The notes beneath the pieces are model-generated. The model ran no database searches. It saw nothing but the letters and a program-made list of their open reading frames with translations, and was not told the origin of the DNA. Shown in pieces: positions 9,331 to 18,842 of a stretch of DNA of 64,000 nucleotides. Both the position numbers and the translations under genes were made by a program. The DNA comes from UBA4781 sp963674975. Its GTDB lineage: Bacteria; Chloroflexota; Anaerolineae; Anaerolineales; Anaerolineaceae. The stretch spans positions 930,001 through 994,000 of the forward strand of contig OY771913.1 of the NCBI GenBank assembly GCA_963674975.1, in the 5' to 3' direction. Within the stretch, counting starts at the first letter, position 1; every line of letters begins with the position of its first letter.

Positions 9331-9357
9331 GCAGCGAACAATTCGCTGCTTTTTTTC
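9331..9357 (+). terminator. rho-independent terminator of the MacAB-like operon
   Basis: An 8-bp perfect stem, GCAGCGAA (9331-9338) and TTCGCTGC (9342-9349), with a three-base loop is followed by seven T residues. It lies directly after the permease stop. Confidence 0.9.
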
Positions 9358-9477
9358 TTTTAAGAGAAAAATCTTGCCGAAAAACATACCTTATCTTGAA
9401 ATCAGGCAACTATACACTATGACACCATTTCAGAATGCGATACAATTTTCGCATCATATGTTAATAAGGAGTGGAGC

Positions 9478-10422
9478 ATGTCAGCATGGAAAATTTTACT
9501 AACAGATGGGCTGGCTGATACCGGCAAAGCAATCCTGACCTCAAAAAATATCGCTTTTGATGACCAGAAAGGCATTGATGCAGATGCTCTATTGAAATGC
9601 ATTGCAGAATACGATGCGATGATCGTACGAGGACGCACAAAAGTAACCGCAGAAGTGCTGGCACATGCGGCAAAGCTGAAGGTTGTTGGACGCTGCGGAG
9701 TTGGTGTGGATAATATTGATCTGAACGCTGCCAAAGAAAAAGGCGTTATCGTTGTGAATGCACCTACCGCCACCACCATTGCCGTTGCTGAACACGCCAT
9801 GGCTCTTATGCTTTCAATGGTGCGTGAAATACCCAGAGCCGATGCCGGTATGAAGGCGGGCAGCTGGCTGAAAAGCGATATCAAGGGAACCGAACTATAT
9901 GAAAAAACACTGGGTGTGATCGGATTCGGACACATCGGTTCTACGGTAGGGAAATACGCCAAAATTTTCGGGATGAATGTGATCGCACATGATCTGATCG
10001 CAACTGCTGACCAGATCAAGGAGCACGGCGGTGAACCGGTTACATTTGACGAACTCCTGCAGAAAGCGGATATCATCACCATTCATGTCCCGCTGACAGA
10101 TTCAACCCGGCATATGATCGACGCAGGAGCGATTGCCAAAATGAAAGATGGGGTGCGCATTGTCTCGGATGCACGCGGCGGCGTGATCGATGAAGAAGCA
10201 CTGCTTCAGGCACTGGAAAGTGGAAAAGTAGCCAGCGCAGCCCTGGATGTCTTTGAAAAAGAACCCCCCGTGGATTCGCAACTGGTAAAACATCCCAAGT
10301 TGATCGCAACACCACATATTGGTGGAGAAACAAAAGAAGCCCAGCGCAGAGCTGCGATTGACATTGTGAATGAAGTTCTGGCTGCGCTGGATGGTGATCC
10401 TCTCCACTGGAGAGTAGCATAA
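9478..10422 (+). CDS. D-isomer 2-hydroxyacid dehydrogenase, phosphoglycerate-dehydrogenase type without ACT domain
   Basis: The 314-residue protein has the family features in order: RGRTKVTAEVL, RCGVGVDNID, the Rossmann GFGHIGS, a conserved aspartate segment ending VPLTDSTRHM, and the catalytic histidine in TPHIGGET. It would oxidise 3-phosphoglycerate or a related 2-hydroxyacid with NAD. The regulatory ACT domain of long SerA forms is absent, so it is the short type. An AAGGAG ribosome site precedes the ATG. The M32 carboxypeptidase follows after 23 bp with its own AAGGAGG site, so the two may share a transcript. Confidence 0.85.
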   Translation: MSAWKILLTDGLADTGKAILTSKNIAFDDQKGIDADALLKCIAEYDAMIVRGRTKVTAEVLAHAAKLKVVGRCGVGVDNIDLNAAKEKGVIVVNAPTATTIAVAEHAMALMLSMVREIPRADAGMKAGSWLKSDIKGTELYEKTLGVIGFGHIGSTVGKYAKIFGMNVIAHDLIATADQIKEHGGEPVTFDELLQKADIITIHVPLTDSTRHMIDAGAIAKMKDGVRIVSDARGGVIDEEALLQALESGKVASAALDVFEKEPPVDSQLVKHPKLIATPHIGGETKEAQRRAAIDIVNEVLAALDGDPLHWRVA

Positions 10423-10445
10423 AAAAATATTAAGGAGGAGAATAA

Positions 10446-11948
10446 ATGAAAGACAAATTAGAGCAATTAAAAACAAAGCTGCATGAGATCTATGATCTGG
10501 GTGCTGCCAGCGCCGTCCTGGAATGGGATCAACAGGTCAATATGCCGCGTGGAGCCGCCGAAGACCGCGGCGAGCAATCCGCCACTTTAAGCAGCATCAT
10601 TCACAAAAAATCTACTTCTGATGAAATGGGAAAGCTGCTGGATGAATTGGTAGCTTCTGCGAAGGATATGGACCCGGATTCGGATGATGCCAGACTGATC
10701 AAAGTTACCAAACGGAATTATGATAAAAACACGAAAGTCACCAATGAATGGGTGGCTGCATTTGCCAAAGAAACCGCAGTGGCGCAAAGCACATGGGAGC
10801 AAGCCAGGGCAAAAGACGATTTTGAATTGTTCCGCCCTTATTTAGAGCGATTGGTCGACCTGCGCCGGCAGTATGCTGACTTCTTCAAACCTTTTAACCA
10901 TGTCTACGATCCCCTGCTGGATGATTTCGAACCGGGCATGAAAACCGCCGAGGTTCAGGAAATTTTCGATGCTTTGAAGAAAGAACAGGTGGAGCTGATC
11001 CACCAGATCAGCCAGCAGCCGCAGGTTGACAACAGCTTTTTATTCTTGAACTACGACGGCGACAAGCAGATCGCTTTCGGCAAGAAAGTGATCACTGATT
11101 TCGGATATGACTGGAACCATGGGCGGCAGGACCTTGCCGTACATCCTTTCACTACCGGATTTGGGCTGAATGATGTACGCATTACCACGAAGATCGTGCC
11201 CGATTTTCTGAATCCCTGTCTGTTCGGCACCTTCCATGAATGCGGTCACGCCCTGTACGAACAGGGGATCGCCAAGAAATACAACCGCGCTTCACTGGCA
11301 GACGGCGCTTCAATGGCAATCCACGAATCGCAATCGCGCATGTGGGAAAACCTGGTCGGTCGTTCTCTGCCGTTCTGGAAAAAGTATTACAAAGACTTGC
11401 AGGAATTTTTCCCAGCCCAGCTGGGTAATGTGGATGTAGAAACCTTCTACAAGGGCGTCAACAAGGTTGAACCCTCCCTCATCCGCATCGAGGCAGACGA
11501 AGCCACCTACAACCTGCATATCATGCTGCGCCTTGAAATGGAAATCGGTTTGATGGATGGCACGATCAAGGTAAAAGATGCCGCTGATATCTGGAAAGAA
11601 AAATTCAAAGCATATCTTGGGATCATGCCAACGGATAATAAAGACGGCATTCTGCAGGATGTGCACTGGTCTTCCGGCTTATTCGGGTACTTCCCAACCT
11701 ATGCGCTGGGAAATCTGGTTTCTTCTCAATTATGGGAAAGAATGCTGAAAGATAACCCGGATGTGGAAAACCAGATCGAGAAAGGTGATTTCTCCAAGCT
11801 GCTCGGCTGGTACCGCGAACACGTCCACCAATACGGCGCGAAATTCGAACCGCAGGAACTGGTTCAAATGGTGACCGGCGAAAAGATCGACGCAGCCGCT
11901 TTTATGCGCTACCTGAAAAGCAAATTTGGAAAGATCTACGGTCTGTAG
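10446..11948 (+). CDS. M32 family metallocarboxypeptidase (Taq-type)
   Basis: The 500-residue, largely helical protein has the zinc-binding HExxH as HECGH at residues 264-268. It also has the M32-specific SRMWENLVGR, and ends in the usual YxxxLGNL and C-terminal helical segments. Length is typical for the thermostable carboxypeptidase 1 family, which removes C-terminal residues from peptides in the cytoplasm with Zn or Co. A strong AAGGAGG site precedes the ATG, and a terminator follows 15 bp after the stop. Assignment is secure. Confidence 0.93.
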   Translation: MKDKLEQLKTKLHEIYDLGAASAVLEWDQQVNMPRGAAEDRGEQSATLSSIIHKKSTSDEMGKLLDELVASAKDMDPDSDDARLIKVTKRNYDKNTKVTNEWVAAFAKETAVAQSTWEQARAKDDFELFRPYLERLVDLRRQYADFFKPFNHVYDPLLDDFEPGMKTAEVQEIFDALKKEQVELIHQISQQPQVDNSFLFLNYDGDKQIAFGKKVITDFGYDWNHGRQDLAVHPFTTGFGLNDVRITTKIVPDFLNPCLFGTFHECGHALYEQGIAKKYNRASLADGASMAIHESQSRMWENLVGRSLPFWKKYYKDLQEFFPAQLGNVDVETFYKGVNKVEPSLIRIEADEATYNLHIMLRLEMEIGLMDGTIKVKDAADIWKEKFKAYLGIMPTDNKDGILQDVHWSSGLFGYFPTYALGNLVSSQLWERMLKDNPDVENQIEKGDFSKLLGWYREHVHQYGAKFEPQELVQMVTGEKIDAAAFMRYLKSKFGKIYGL

Positions 11949-11963
11949 AATCAAAGAAACGAA

Positions 11964-11996
11964 AAAGACCTGCAAAATTTGCAGGTCTTTTTTATT
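11964..11996 (+). terminator. rho-independent terminator
   Basis: A perfect stem AAAGACCTGCAAA / TTTGCAGGTCTTT is followed by a T-rich run. It sits between the M32 gene and the convergent L,D-transpeptidase gene. The A-run on the left side means it can serve both strands. Confidence 0.9.
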
Positions 11997-12002
11997 TACT
12001 TT

Positions 12003-13235
12003 TTATGCGCCGCCTTTGGTATAGAAAGCCGGATCGGTGGGCGTGGCACCGCTTGGATCCCACACGTAAACCCAATCACCCACATTCGCCCAATTATAAA
12101 GCCAGTGGGAATCACCCACAGAGAGGTTGACGCATCCGTGAGATTGGGTGTATCCGAACAAGGCACGCCAGTAAGCGCCGTGCAGCGCCCGACTCTGATC
12201 GAAATACATCGTCCAGGGCACATTTTCCAGATAGTAGTAATCGGTCTTCCCTGATTCGAACGCACCGGTCATCGTTTCCAGTTCTTTTTTCTCGTAGATC
12301 TGGAAAGTACCCGGCTGGGTAAAGTAAGGGTCGGCACCGGTCGCAATCAGAGCGGCAAACACGAGCTGGTTGTTATCGTATACGGACAGGGTCTGCTGGT
12401 CCAGGTTGACCTCGATCCAGCGCCCGTTGGTGATCTGCGCATCGGGAGCCGACTGCATGATATTCACCACGCCGATGTAGCGCTGCTCCACCCATTTTCC
12501 CAACCCGATCATGTACCAGGTTGTTTTATCCGCTTCCACTGCGTCGTAAATCTGCACCACCTGTTCACGCTCCAGGGTTTCACTCACCGTATCAGCCTGA
12601 TAAGTAGGTTCCCTGCGCGGGTTGGTTTGATCTAATATCCAGCCGAAAGAATTCGAAGGGGTTGTATTGAACTGCAATCCCTGAAAGCTTGAGTAGGTGG
12701 TAGGCGAAGCTCTCACCCATTCACCCGATTCGATCTGAACGAAATGTTTTCCGCCCACATCCGATTGTACGGTATAGGCGATATACAGCAGCTTCCCTGC
12801 CGGAAGGTAGCGAATCGCGTTCACTCCTGCCGCAGCCGAATCCAGGTTGGGATAAAAAGCAGCCTGCACGCCTTCCTGAAGATTCAATTTTGCATAATTC
12901 TCATCGAGATTTACCAGGCTGGCATCCGGTTTGATGGCAACCAGCGGTTTGAGCGGGATCGTCAATCCTTTTTCAGCCAGCGCCGTCAGGATGGATGAGG
13001 AACCCAGCGGAAGGCAGTCATCCGGTTCTTCCAGATACACACCCGGCAGGCACAGCGGCAGATCATCATCCGCGGTGCTGACTGCCGGTTCCATGGTGGC
13101 TGTCTGCGCCAGTTCTTCAGCGGCTGCCTGCGGTGTAAGGGTAGGAGTAATTTCACCCTGGGCGGATACAGCCCCGACATTTCCTGCCAGAACCAGTAAA
13201 AAGAGAGCTATTGTAATTGCTTTTATTCTTTTCAT
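12003..13235 (-). CDS. L,D-transpeptidase (YkuD domain), exported
   Basis: The 410-residue protein has a basic start and a hydrophobic signal segment (residues about 6-25) ending in AxA-like GAVSA. A long extracellular region follows, and then a YkuD catalytic domain with the active-site SHGCVNLS, where Cys 368 is the nucleophile and His 366 is conserved. The upstream catalytic-domain His is in RALHGAYW. It would form 3-3 cross-links in peptidoglycan or attach proteins to it, which implies a peptidoglycan wall. The middle segment contains SH3-like beta motifs (FGWILDQTNPR). It converges with the M32 gene and is divergent from the epimerase operon. Confidence 0.9.
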   Translation of the reverse strand: MKRIKAITIALFLLVLAGNVGAVSAQGEITPTLTPQAAAEELAQTATMEPAVSTADDDLPLCLPGVYLEEPDDCLPLGSSSILTALAEKGLTIPLKPLVAIKPDASLVNLDENYAKLNLQEGVQAAFYPNLDSAAAGVNAIRYLPAGKLLYIAYTVQSDVGGKHFVQIESGEWVRASPTTYSSFQGLQFNTTPSNSFGWILDQTNPRREPTYQADTVSETLEREQVVQIYDAVEADKTTWYMIGLGKWVEQRYIGVVNIMQSAPDAQITNGRWIEVNLDQQTLSVYDNNQLVFAALIATGADPYFTQPGTFQIYEKKELETMTGAFESGKTDYYYLENVPWTMYFDQSRALHGAYWRALFGYTQSHGCVNLSVGDSHWLYNWANVGDWVYVWDPSGATPTDPAFYTKGGA

Positions 13236-13326
13236 ATTTTATTCAGTTTCCAATGTTTCCCATTTTACATCATTCTGCACGATCCTCTCAATTTTGTTCC
13301 TTTCGAAAGTGGTGGTCATGCAACTA

Positions 13327-13335
13327 TGCTATAAT
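13327..13335 (+). promoter_or_regulatory. extended -10 promoter of the glycan operon
   Basis: TGCTATAAT (TG at 13327-13328, TATAAT at 13330-13335) is a perfect extended -10 element, 33 bp upstream of the epimerase ATG. No good -35 box is seen, as expected for extended -10 promoters. Confidence 0.6.
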
Positions 13336-13367
13336 GCGCACAACACTTCCATTAGATAGGATAGCCG

Positions 13368-14303
13368 ATGAGATTTTTAATAACAGGCGCAGCGGGTTTT
13401 CTTGGCGCCCCTCTGGCGAACAGTCTGGTAAGCAGCGGGCACAGTGTAGTTGGGCTGGATGATCTTTCAACAGGAGATCCGGATCGGCTTTTACCGGATG
13501 TACATCTCGTGCGCGGCGATATCAATGATAGACCCAAACTATGGACCCTTTTACAGGGCGTGGATTGTGTGTATCACCTGGCTGCACGGGTGATCGTGCC
13601 CGAATCTCTCCTCTACCCGCGCGAATATAATCTTGTCAACGTCAGCGGAACCGTTACCCTGATGGAAGCCATGCGCGATGTTGGGGTAAAACGCGTTGTC
13701 TTTATTTCGTCCGGTTCCATTTACGGCAATCAAAAGAACCAGCCGATGAAAGAAACACTGCGTCCGCAGCCGCGCTCCCCGTACGCGGTTTCCAAGCTGT
13801 CAGCCGAATACTACATTCGCACGATCGGTGATCTGTGGAAGATCGAAACGGTGGTGCTGCGGGTATTCAACGCCTACGGTCCCGGACAGCGCCTGCCACC
13901 TTCCCACGCCCCGGTTATCCCTTACTGCATCAAGCAGGCACTTGATAATGGAACCATCGTGATCCATGGGGAAGGACAGCAAACTCGTGATTACGTTTAT
14001 GTGGATGATGTAGTGAATGCCGCCGTACGTGCTTCTTCTGTTTCGGATATCAACAGATTGATCATCAATGTTGGAAGTGGAAAAGAGACTTCTGTGAATG
14101 AGATCGTAAAACTCGTTACCGAGATCAGCGACACCAAGCCGGAGGTCGTACACAACCAGCATCACGATTCAGGACCTTCCCGCATGTGCGCGGATATTTC
14201 TCTCGCACAGCAAAAACTTAGATACAAACCGCAGGTCAGCCTGAAAGAAGGACTGTTAAGAACGATCGAGCAGGATGAACGTTTTAAAAATACAAAAGAA
14301 TAA
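13368..14303 (+). CDS. NAD-dependent sugar epimerase/dehydratase (extended SDR)
   Basis: The 311-residue protein has the NAD-binding GAAGFLG (7-13) and the catalytic pair Tyr139/Lys143 in SPYAVSKLS, with Ser in the FISSGSIYG strand. Length and motifs fit UDP-glucose 4-epimerase or dTDP-glucose dehydratase relatives acting on nucleotide sugars. The exact sugar is unknown. It opens a run of five co-oriented genes (13368-20225) for surface glycan or lipid assembly and follows a clear extended -10 promoter. Confidence 0.88.
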   Translation: MRFLITGAAGFLGAPLANSLVSSGHSVVGLDDLSTGDPDRLLPDVHLVRGDINDRPKLWTLLQGVDCVYHLAARVIVPESLLYPREYNLVNVSGTVTLMEAMRDVGVKRVVFISSGSIYGNQKNQPMKETLRPQPRSPYAVSKLSAEYYIRTIGDLWKIETVVLRVFNAYGPGQRLPPSHAPVIPYCIKQALDNGTIVIHGEGQQTRDYVYVDDVVNAAVRASSVSDINRLIINVGSGKETSVNEIVKLVTEISDTKPEVVHNQHHDSGPSRMCADISLAQQKLRYKPQVSLKEGLLRTIEQDERFKNTKE

Positions 14304-14318
14304 AACGAGATTCAATAT

Positions 14319-15821
14319 ATGGCGAATAGAACACAACAGGTCTTAAAAGAGACAGCCATTTATGGTTTGGGCGGTGCAGGAACCAAGTTCATTTCCTTTC
14401 TCCTCTTTCCCCTCTATGCAAGATTATTCAACGTAGATGATTACGGCGCCATCGAGGTCATCAATACTTTTCTGGCGCTTGCCAGCATTATTCTTACCTC
14501 GGGAACCGACCTGGCGCAAAGCTATTATTTTTATGAATATGGAGAACCTGAACAGCGCAAGAAAACAATTTCCACACTGGGCATCTATATTTTGTTGATC
14601 AATACCCTGGTCGCCCTGCTGGTTGGTATTTTCAGCAAACAGATCAGCACCCTCATTCTGGGCGATGCCGGCTTTGCCGGTCTGCTGCAGATCGCCGGTC
14701 TGGTCATTCCGTGGATGGGGCTGTATACATTCAACCTGAACCTGCTGCGCCTGGAGCGCAAGCCGGCTGTTTATATTTCCATCACCCTGCCATTTGTTCT
14801 CCTGCAGATCTCCACAAATATCCTCTTTGTTTTGTTCCTGCACGGCGGAATGCAGAGTATTTTCTGGGCAAACCTGGGCTGCTATGTGCTCTTTACGCTG
14901 ATCGGGTTTTTCATCAACCGCTCTTATTTTTCGCTCAATTTCGATCTACCCCGCTTCAAAGAAATGTTCGCTTACTGGCGCCCCCTCATACCGGTCAACA
15001 TCAGCGCCTGGTTTCTGGCATCCGCCGACCGCCTTATTCTATCCAGCATATCAACACTGGCGGTGACCGGTATCTATTCCGCCGGTCTGCGGATCGCATC
15101 CATAGTGGGCTTTTTTGTGCAGGCTTTCCGTACTGCCAACCTGCCCTTCATCTTTGAAGTATCCAAAGATGAAGATTCTTCTATCGTGTATCAAAAAACC
15201 TTATCGTATTACCTCTATTTTTCCTCTTTGATCGCCGTGGCAATCTCGCTTTTCGCAAAACCGCTGCTGCTCTTGTTTTCAGGAAAAGAATATCTGGCTG
15301 CTTTAAGCATTATTCCGCCCCTGGCTTTCATCTATGTTTTGTCGGGCAGTTCGCAGATCGTATCCATCGGATCACTCATCAGTAAAAACACAAAAAATAT
15401 CGGCATCATTACCTTTACCAGCGCGCTCCTGATGGGATTGGGCTTGCTCACCTTCATTCCTGCATATGGCGCGGTGGGAACCGCCTTTATCGTTTTATTC
15501 TCCAATCTGATCTACAACCTCGCCCTCTATTTCAACTCACAAAAAAGTCATCCCATCCCCTATGAATGGAAAAGAGTGCTGCGGATTTTCGGCATCTCGA
15601 TCGCGATCATCGCTGTTAAAATGCTGATCCGGGTGGAATCATTGGGAATGGAGATCCTGATCGGATCCGGCGCACTGCTCCTTTTCTTCCTTTTCACCCC
15701 TCTTTTTTCCCTGCTGACAACTTCGGAAATAAAAGTACTGCAAAAACAGATACAATTATTCATACGAAATCTGTTCTCTGGGAAAAAGGAAAAGGATGAA
15801 AAAGTTAATACAGAGCTTTGA
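14319..15821 (+). CDS. oligosaccharide flippase (Wzx/MATE-like polysaccharide transporter)
   Basis: The 500-residue protein has about 12-14 hydrophobic helices. Its N-terminal pattern, ETAIYGLGGAGTKFISFLLFPLYARLF, is typical of polysaccharide biosynthesis (Wzx-like) flippases. It would move lipid-linked oligosaccharides across the cytoplasmic membrane. It lies 15 bp after the epimerase, and its 3' end overlaps the next gene by 26 bases, so the genes are clearly cotranscribed. Confidence 0.85.
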   Translation: MANRTQQVLKETAIYGLGGAGTKFISFLLFPLYARLFNVDDYGAIEVINTFLALASIILTSGTDLAQSYYFYEYGEPEQRKKTISTLGIYILLINTLVALLVGIFSKQISTLILGDAGFAGLLQIAGLVIPWMGLYTFNLNLLRLERKPAVYISITLPFVLLQISTNILFVLFLHGGMQSIFWANLGCYVLFTLIGFFINRSYFSLNFDLPRFKEMFAYWRPLIPVNISAWFLASADRLILSSISTLAVTGIYSAGLRIASIVGFFVQAFRTANLPFIFEVSKDEDSSIVYQKTLSYYLYFSSLIAVAISLFAKPLLLLFSGKEYLAALSIIPPLAFIYVLSGSSQIVSIGSLISKNTKNIGIITFTSALLMGLGLLTFIPAYGAVGTAFIVLFSNLIYNLALYFNSQKSHPIPYEWKRVLRIFGISIAIIAVKMLIRVESLGMEILIGSGALLLFFLFTPLFSLLTTSEIKVLQKQIQLFIRNLFSGKKEKDEKVNTEL

Positions 15822-17787
15822 AAAATCGCATCTTCTTTCGATAATTTTTATCATTTTATTCTGTCTTTTATCCATCTTCTCCCTCCTTGAAAGTCAAGCC
15901 AACGGGCTTTTCACTTCCAGCATGGCATGGCAGATCACCGGCTACTTCAACGGAATTCTGACCTGCCTGGGCTGCATCTTCCTGATCCTGACCCTCCTGA
16001 AAAGAGTAGAACCGGTCAAAAAAATGTTCCGCAAGCTGTCTTCTGTTTTCGGCATGTGGAAACCGCTTACCTGGATGCTTGCCCTCCTGCTGGTTTTGGG
16101 CAGCCTGTACTGTATTTTCATCCGCAATGCTGAAGCATTCAGCGGCGTTTATTTCCGCGCTTTCACCATCTTCTTCACAGCCTGCCTGGCAGCCGGCATG
16201 TTGAAAGGCGCATATCAAGAAAAGTCTTTCAACATCCTGTTCCTGTTCAGTCTGCTGGCATTTGGCTGCGCCTATCAGGTCGGCAGCCACCTGGCAGAAA
16301 TATCCAGCAACCCCTTCACGCTGGAATGGTCGGAAGGCAGCCGCTTTTACTACGCCTCGCTGGTATTTTCGGAAAAACTCTACGGGCAGCAGCTCCCGCT
16401 TTCTTTCCTGCACCCCAGCCGCTACCTGATCCTTTCTCTCCCCTACCTTATAACCAGCTCCAGCATCTTCGTTCACCGCGCCTGGCAGGTATTTTTATGG
16501 ATTGCCACCACGGGATTGTGCATGCTGGGTATTGTGAAGCGCTTGAAATTGAAAGATTTCTGGTGGAACGCCATTCTAATTTTCTCCGGTTTTCTCTTTT
16601 TACAGCAGGCACCGGTCTACTACCACCTGCTGATCGCCGCCATCCTGGTGCTGTTCGGCTTTGACCGGGATAAATTCTGGAAATCCACCCTCATTGTGGT
16701 GCTGGCATCCTGCTGGGCGGGCATCAGCCGCGTCAACTGGTATCCCCTGCCGGGTATGCTGGCAGCACTGCTGTATCTCCTTGAAACACCGGAACCAAAA
16801 ACTGGAAATAAATGGGAATATATCCGGCAGCCCCTTTTCTACGCAGTCATCAGCGTGCTGGTAAGTTTTCTGGCAAATCTGGCATATATTCCCTTATCCG
16901 GCAGCAGTGATATCGAGAATTTCACCACCAGCTTTACTTCCGACCTGTTGTGGGGGCGCCTGCTGCCCTGCCCGACCTTTCCCAAGGGCATCCTGACCGG
17001 CACATTATGGCTGGCTGCTCCGCTCCTGCTCCTGCTGATGATCCGTCTGCCAGCCATTAAAAAGAGTTTTAGTACCCTGCAGCGGCTGGGTTTGGCACTG
17101 ATACTGGGTGTTTTTTTCACCGGCGGCTTGTTCGTCAGCGTGAAGATCGGCGGCGGCAGCAACCTGCACAATATGGATGCCTTCCTGCTGCTGCTTTTGA
17201 TCGCCGTCTGCTACCTGATCTTTTCCGATCTCTACCCGGTTGAAAAGATCGATCTATCGAAAACGCTTTTGATCGTGATCCTGGCTGGAATGCTGCTGCA
17301 GCCATTCTTCTGGGCGCTTTCTGCCTGGACCCCGCGCAGAAATTTCTCCGGCGAATCCCTGCAGCACGATCTGGAAGCCATCCAATCCACCGTTGATTCC
17401 GTGAACAGCAGCAACCCGCAAAGCAGGATCCTCTTTATCAGCCAGCGCCAGCTGCTGACCTTTGGCTATGTGACCGGTACCAACCTGGTGCCGGAGCATG
17501 AGCTGCTGGAACTGATGGAAATGGCGATCTCCGGTCAGGAAGAGTACCTGGAACAGTTCTACGCGGAGCTGGCTGCCCACGATTATGACCTGATCATCAT
17601 CAGCAAGCAGTACCTGAATTTTAAGGGGGCTGATGTGGCTTTCCCCGAAGAAAACAATGCCTGGGTGAAGAATATTGCCATCCCCTTGATGAAATACTAT
17701 ACACCCATCACCTGGCTGCGTTATACTGATACCGAAATTTATGTACCCCGACCTGAAAATGAACTCCAGAGGTTGATCACACAATGA
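15796..17787 (+). CDS. polytopic membrane protein, possible GT-C-type glycosyltransferase
   Basis: The 663-residue protein carries about 12 membrane helices, with a soluble C-terminal domain of around 130 residues. The pattern of many helices plus an extracytoplasmic tail, in a glycan operon, suggests an ArnT/PMT-like lipid-sugar-dependent transferase. I could not identify a decisive DxD motif. The ATG at 15796 has a GGAAAAAGGAAAAGG ribosome site lying inside the flippase gene. It overlaps the following LPG-synthase-like gene by four bases. The function is inferred from context only. Confidence 0.6.
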   Translation: MKKLIQSFEKSHLLSIIFIILFCLLSIFSLLESQANGLFTSSMAWQITGYFNGILTCLGCIFLILTLLKRVEPVKKMFRKLSSVFGMWKPLTWMLALLLVLGSLYCIFIRNAEAFSGVYFRAFTIFFTACLAAGMLKGAYQEKSFNILFLFSLLAFGCAYQVGSHLAEISSNPFTLEWSEGSRFYYASLVFSEKLYGQQLPLSFLHPSRYLILSLPYLITSSSIFVHRAWQVFLWIATTGLCMLGIVKRLKLKDFWWNAILIFSGFLFLQQAPVYYHLLIAAILVLFGFDRDKFWKSTLIVVLASCWAGISRVNWYPLPGMLAALLYLLETPEPKTGNKWEYIRQPLFYAVISVLVSFLANLAYIPLSGSSDIENFTTSFTSDLLWGRLLPCPTFPKGILTGTLWLAAPLLLLLMIRLPAIKKSFSTLQRLGLALILGVFFTGGLFVSVKIGGGSNLHNMDAFLLLLLIAVCYLIFSDLYPVEKIDLSKTLLIVILAGMLLQPFFWALSAWTPRRNFSGESLQHDLEAIQSTVDSVNSSNPQSRILFISQRQLLTFGYVTGTNLVPEHELLELMEMAISGQEEYLEQFYAELAAHDYDLIIISKQYLNFKGADVAFPEENNAWVKNIAIPLMKYYTPITWLRYTDTEIYVPRPENELQRLITQ

Positions 17788-18755
17788 AAAATAATGCAGT
17801 CCATGATCCAATGAATGAGGCAGAACAGCCTCCTCAGAAGCAATCCTACTGGCGCTGGATCTTAACCATCGCCGCGATCGGATTATTCATCTACCAGCTT
17901 TCAAAACAGGATTTCCATGAGACCCTGAACATCATCAAAGACATGCCGCTGTGGATGATCTTCACCTCCATCGGGCTTATGCTCGCTTCCCGCGTTTCCA
18001 CCGCCGCGCGCTGGAACGCCCTGCTGAAGATCAACACACCCAAACCAAAATTTTTAGACACGCTCAAAACCACCTTCGCGGGTCTTTTTTCATCGAATAT
18101 TCTGCCCACCAGCATCGGCGGAGATTTTGTACGCCTTTTCATGGGCATCCAGGCAAAACTGGACCCGGCGTATGTCACCTCTTCCCTGATCATGGACCGC
18201 ATCATCGGTTTTTCGGGTATGTTCTTCTTCATGCCCTACGGGCTGTATCTTCTTCTCAATCAAGGCGGCGCTTCACAGGCTTCTTTCCTGCCCATGTATT
18301 TCGTTTTTGCGATCACTTTTTCGGATATTTTCAAAAAGCTGTGGGAATGGATCAAGAAATTTGTGAAAACAGTATGGGACAGCGTCAGGCTGTGGGTAAA
18401 ACACCCGGCTTATCTGCTCGAATCGCTGGGCTTTACCTTTCTGCACATGACCTTCTTTTTCAGCACCATGTGGCTGTACCTGTATGCCATGCACGTGGAT
18501 ATCTCCATCTTCAAGGTGGGAGCAATTTACAGCCTCAGCTACGTGATTTCGCTGTTCCCGCTATCTATCGGAGGGTTGGGAATTCAAGAACTGGCTATCT
18601 CGAACCTGTTCTCAGTCCTGGGGAATATGCCCATTGAGACCGCCAACGCACTGGCACTGCTGGTGCGGCTGGTATTCATCGTCAGCAGCATTCCCGGAGC
18701 CTTCTTCCTGCCGGATATCGGTAAGAAAAAGAATTCAGGCAAGGAGAGTAAGTAA
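17784..18755 (+). CDS. lysylphosphatidylglycerol synthase-type TM protein (UPF0104/AglD family)
   Basis: The 323-residue integral membrane protein has about eight helices. Its motif SIGGDFVRLFMG, and GGLGIQELAI near the C-terminus, are hallmarks of the LPG_synthase_TM (MprF-flippase-like) family. Relatives flip or modify membrane lipids, or act with glycan assembly. No aminoacyl-transferase domain is fused, so it is not a full MprF. The start overlaps the previous stop (ATGA). It probably belongs to the same envelope operon. Confidence 0.82.
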   Translation: MKNNAVHDPMNEAEQPPQKQSYWRWILTIAAIGLFIYQLSKQDFHETLNIIKDMPLWMIFTSIGLMLASRVSTAARWNALLKINTPKPKFLDTLKTTFAGLFSSNILPTSIGGDFVRLFMGIQAKLDPAYVTSSLIMDRIIGFSGMFFFMPYGLYLLLNQGGASQASFLPMYFVFAITFSDIFKKLWEWIKKFVKTVWDSVRLWVKHPAYLLESLGFTFLHMTFFFSTMWLYLYAMHVDISIFKVGAIYSLSYVISLFPLSIGGLGIQELAISNLFSVLGNMPIETANALALLVRLVFIVSSIPGAFFLPDIGKKKNSGKESK

Positions 18756-18842
18756 GCATGTACTGGCTGCGTGAGGGAAGCTATCTGAACATACTTTTAT
18801 AAAGCGCCTGCCCATAAGCAGGACTGCAAAAGGATAATTATT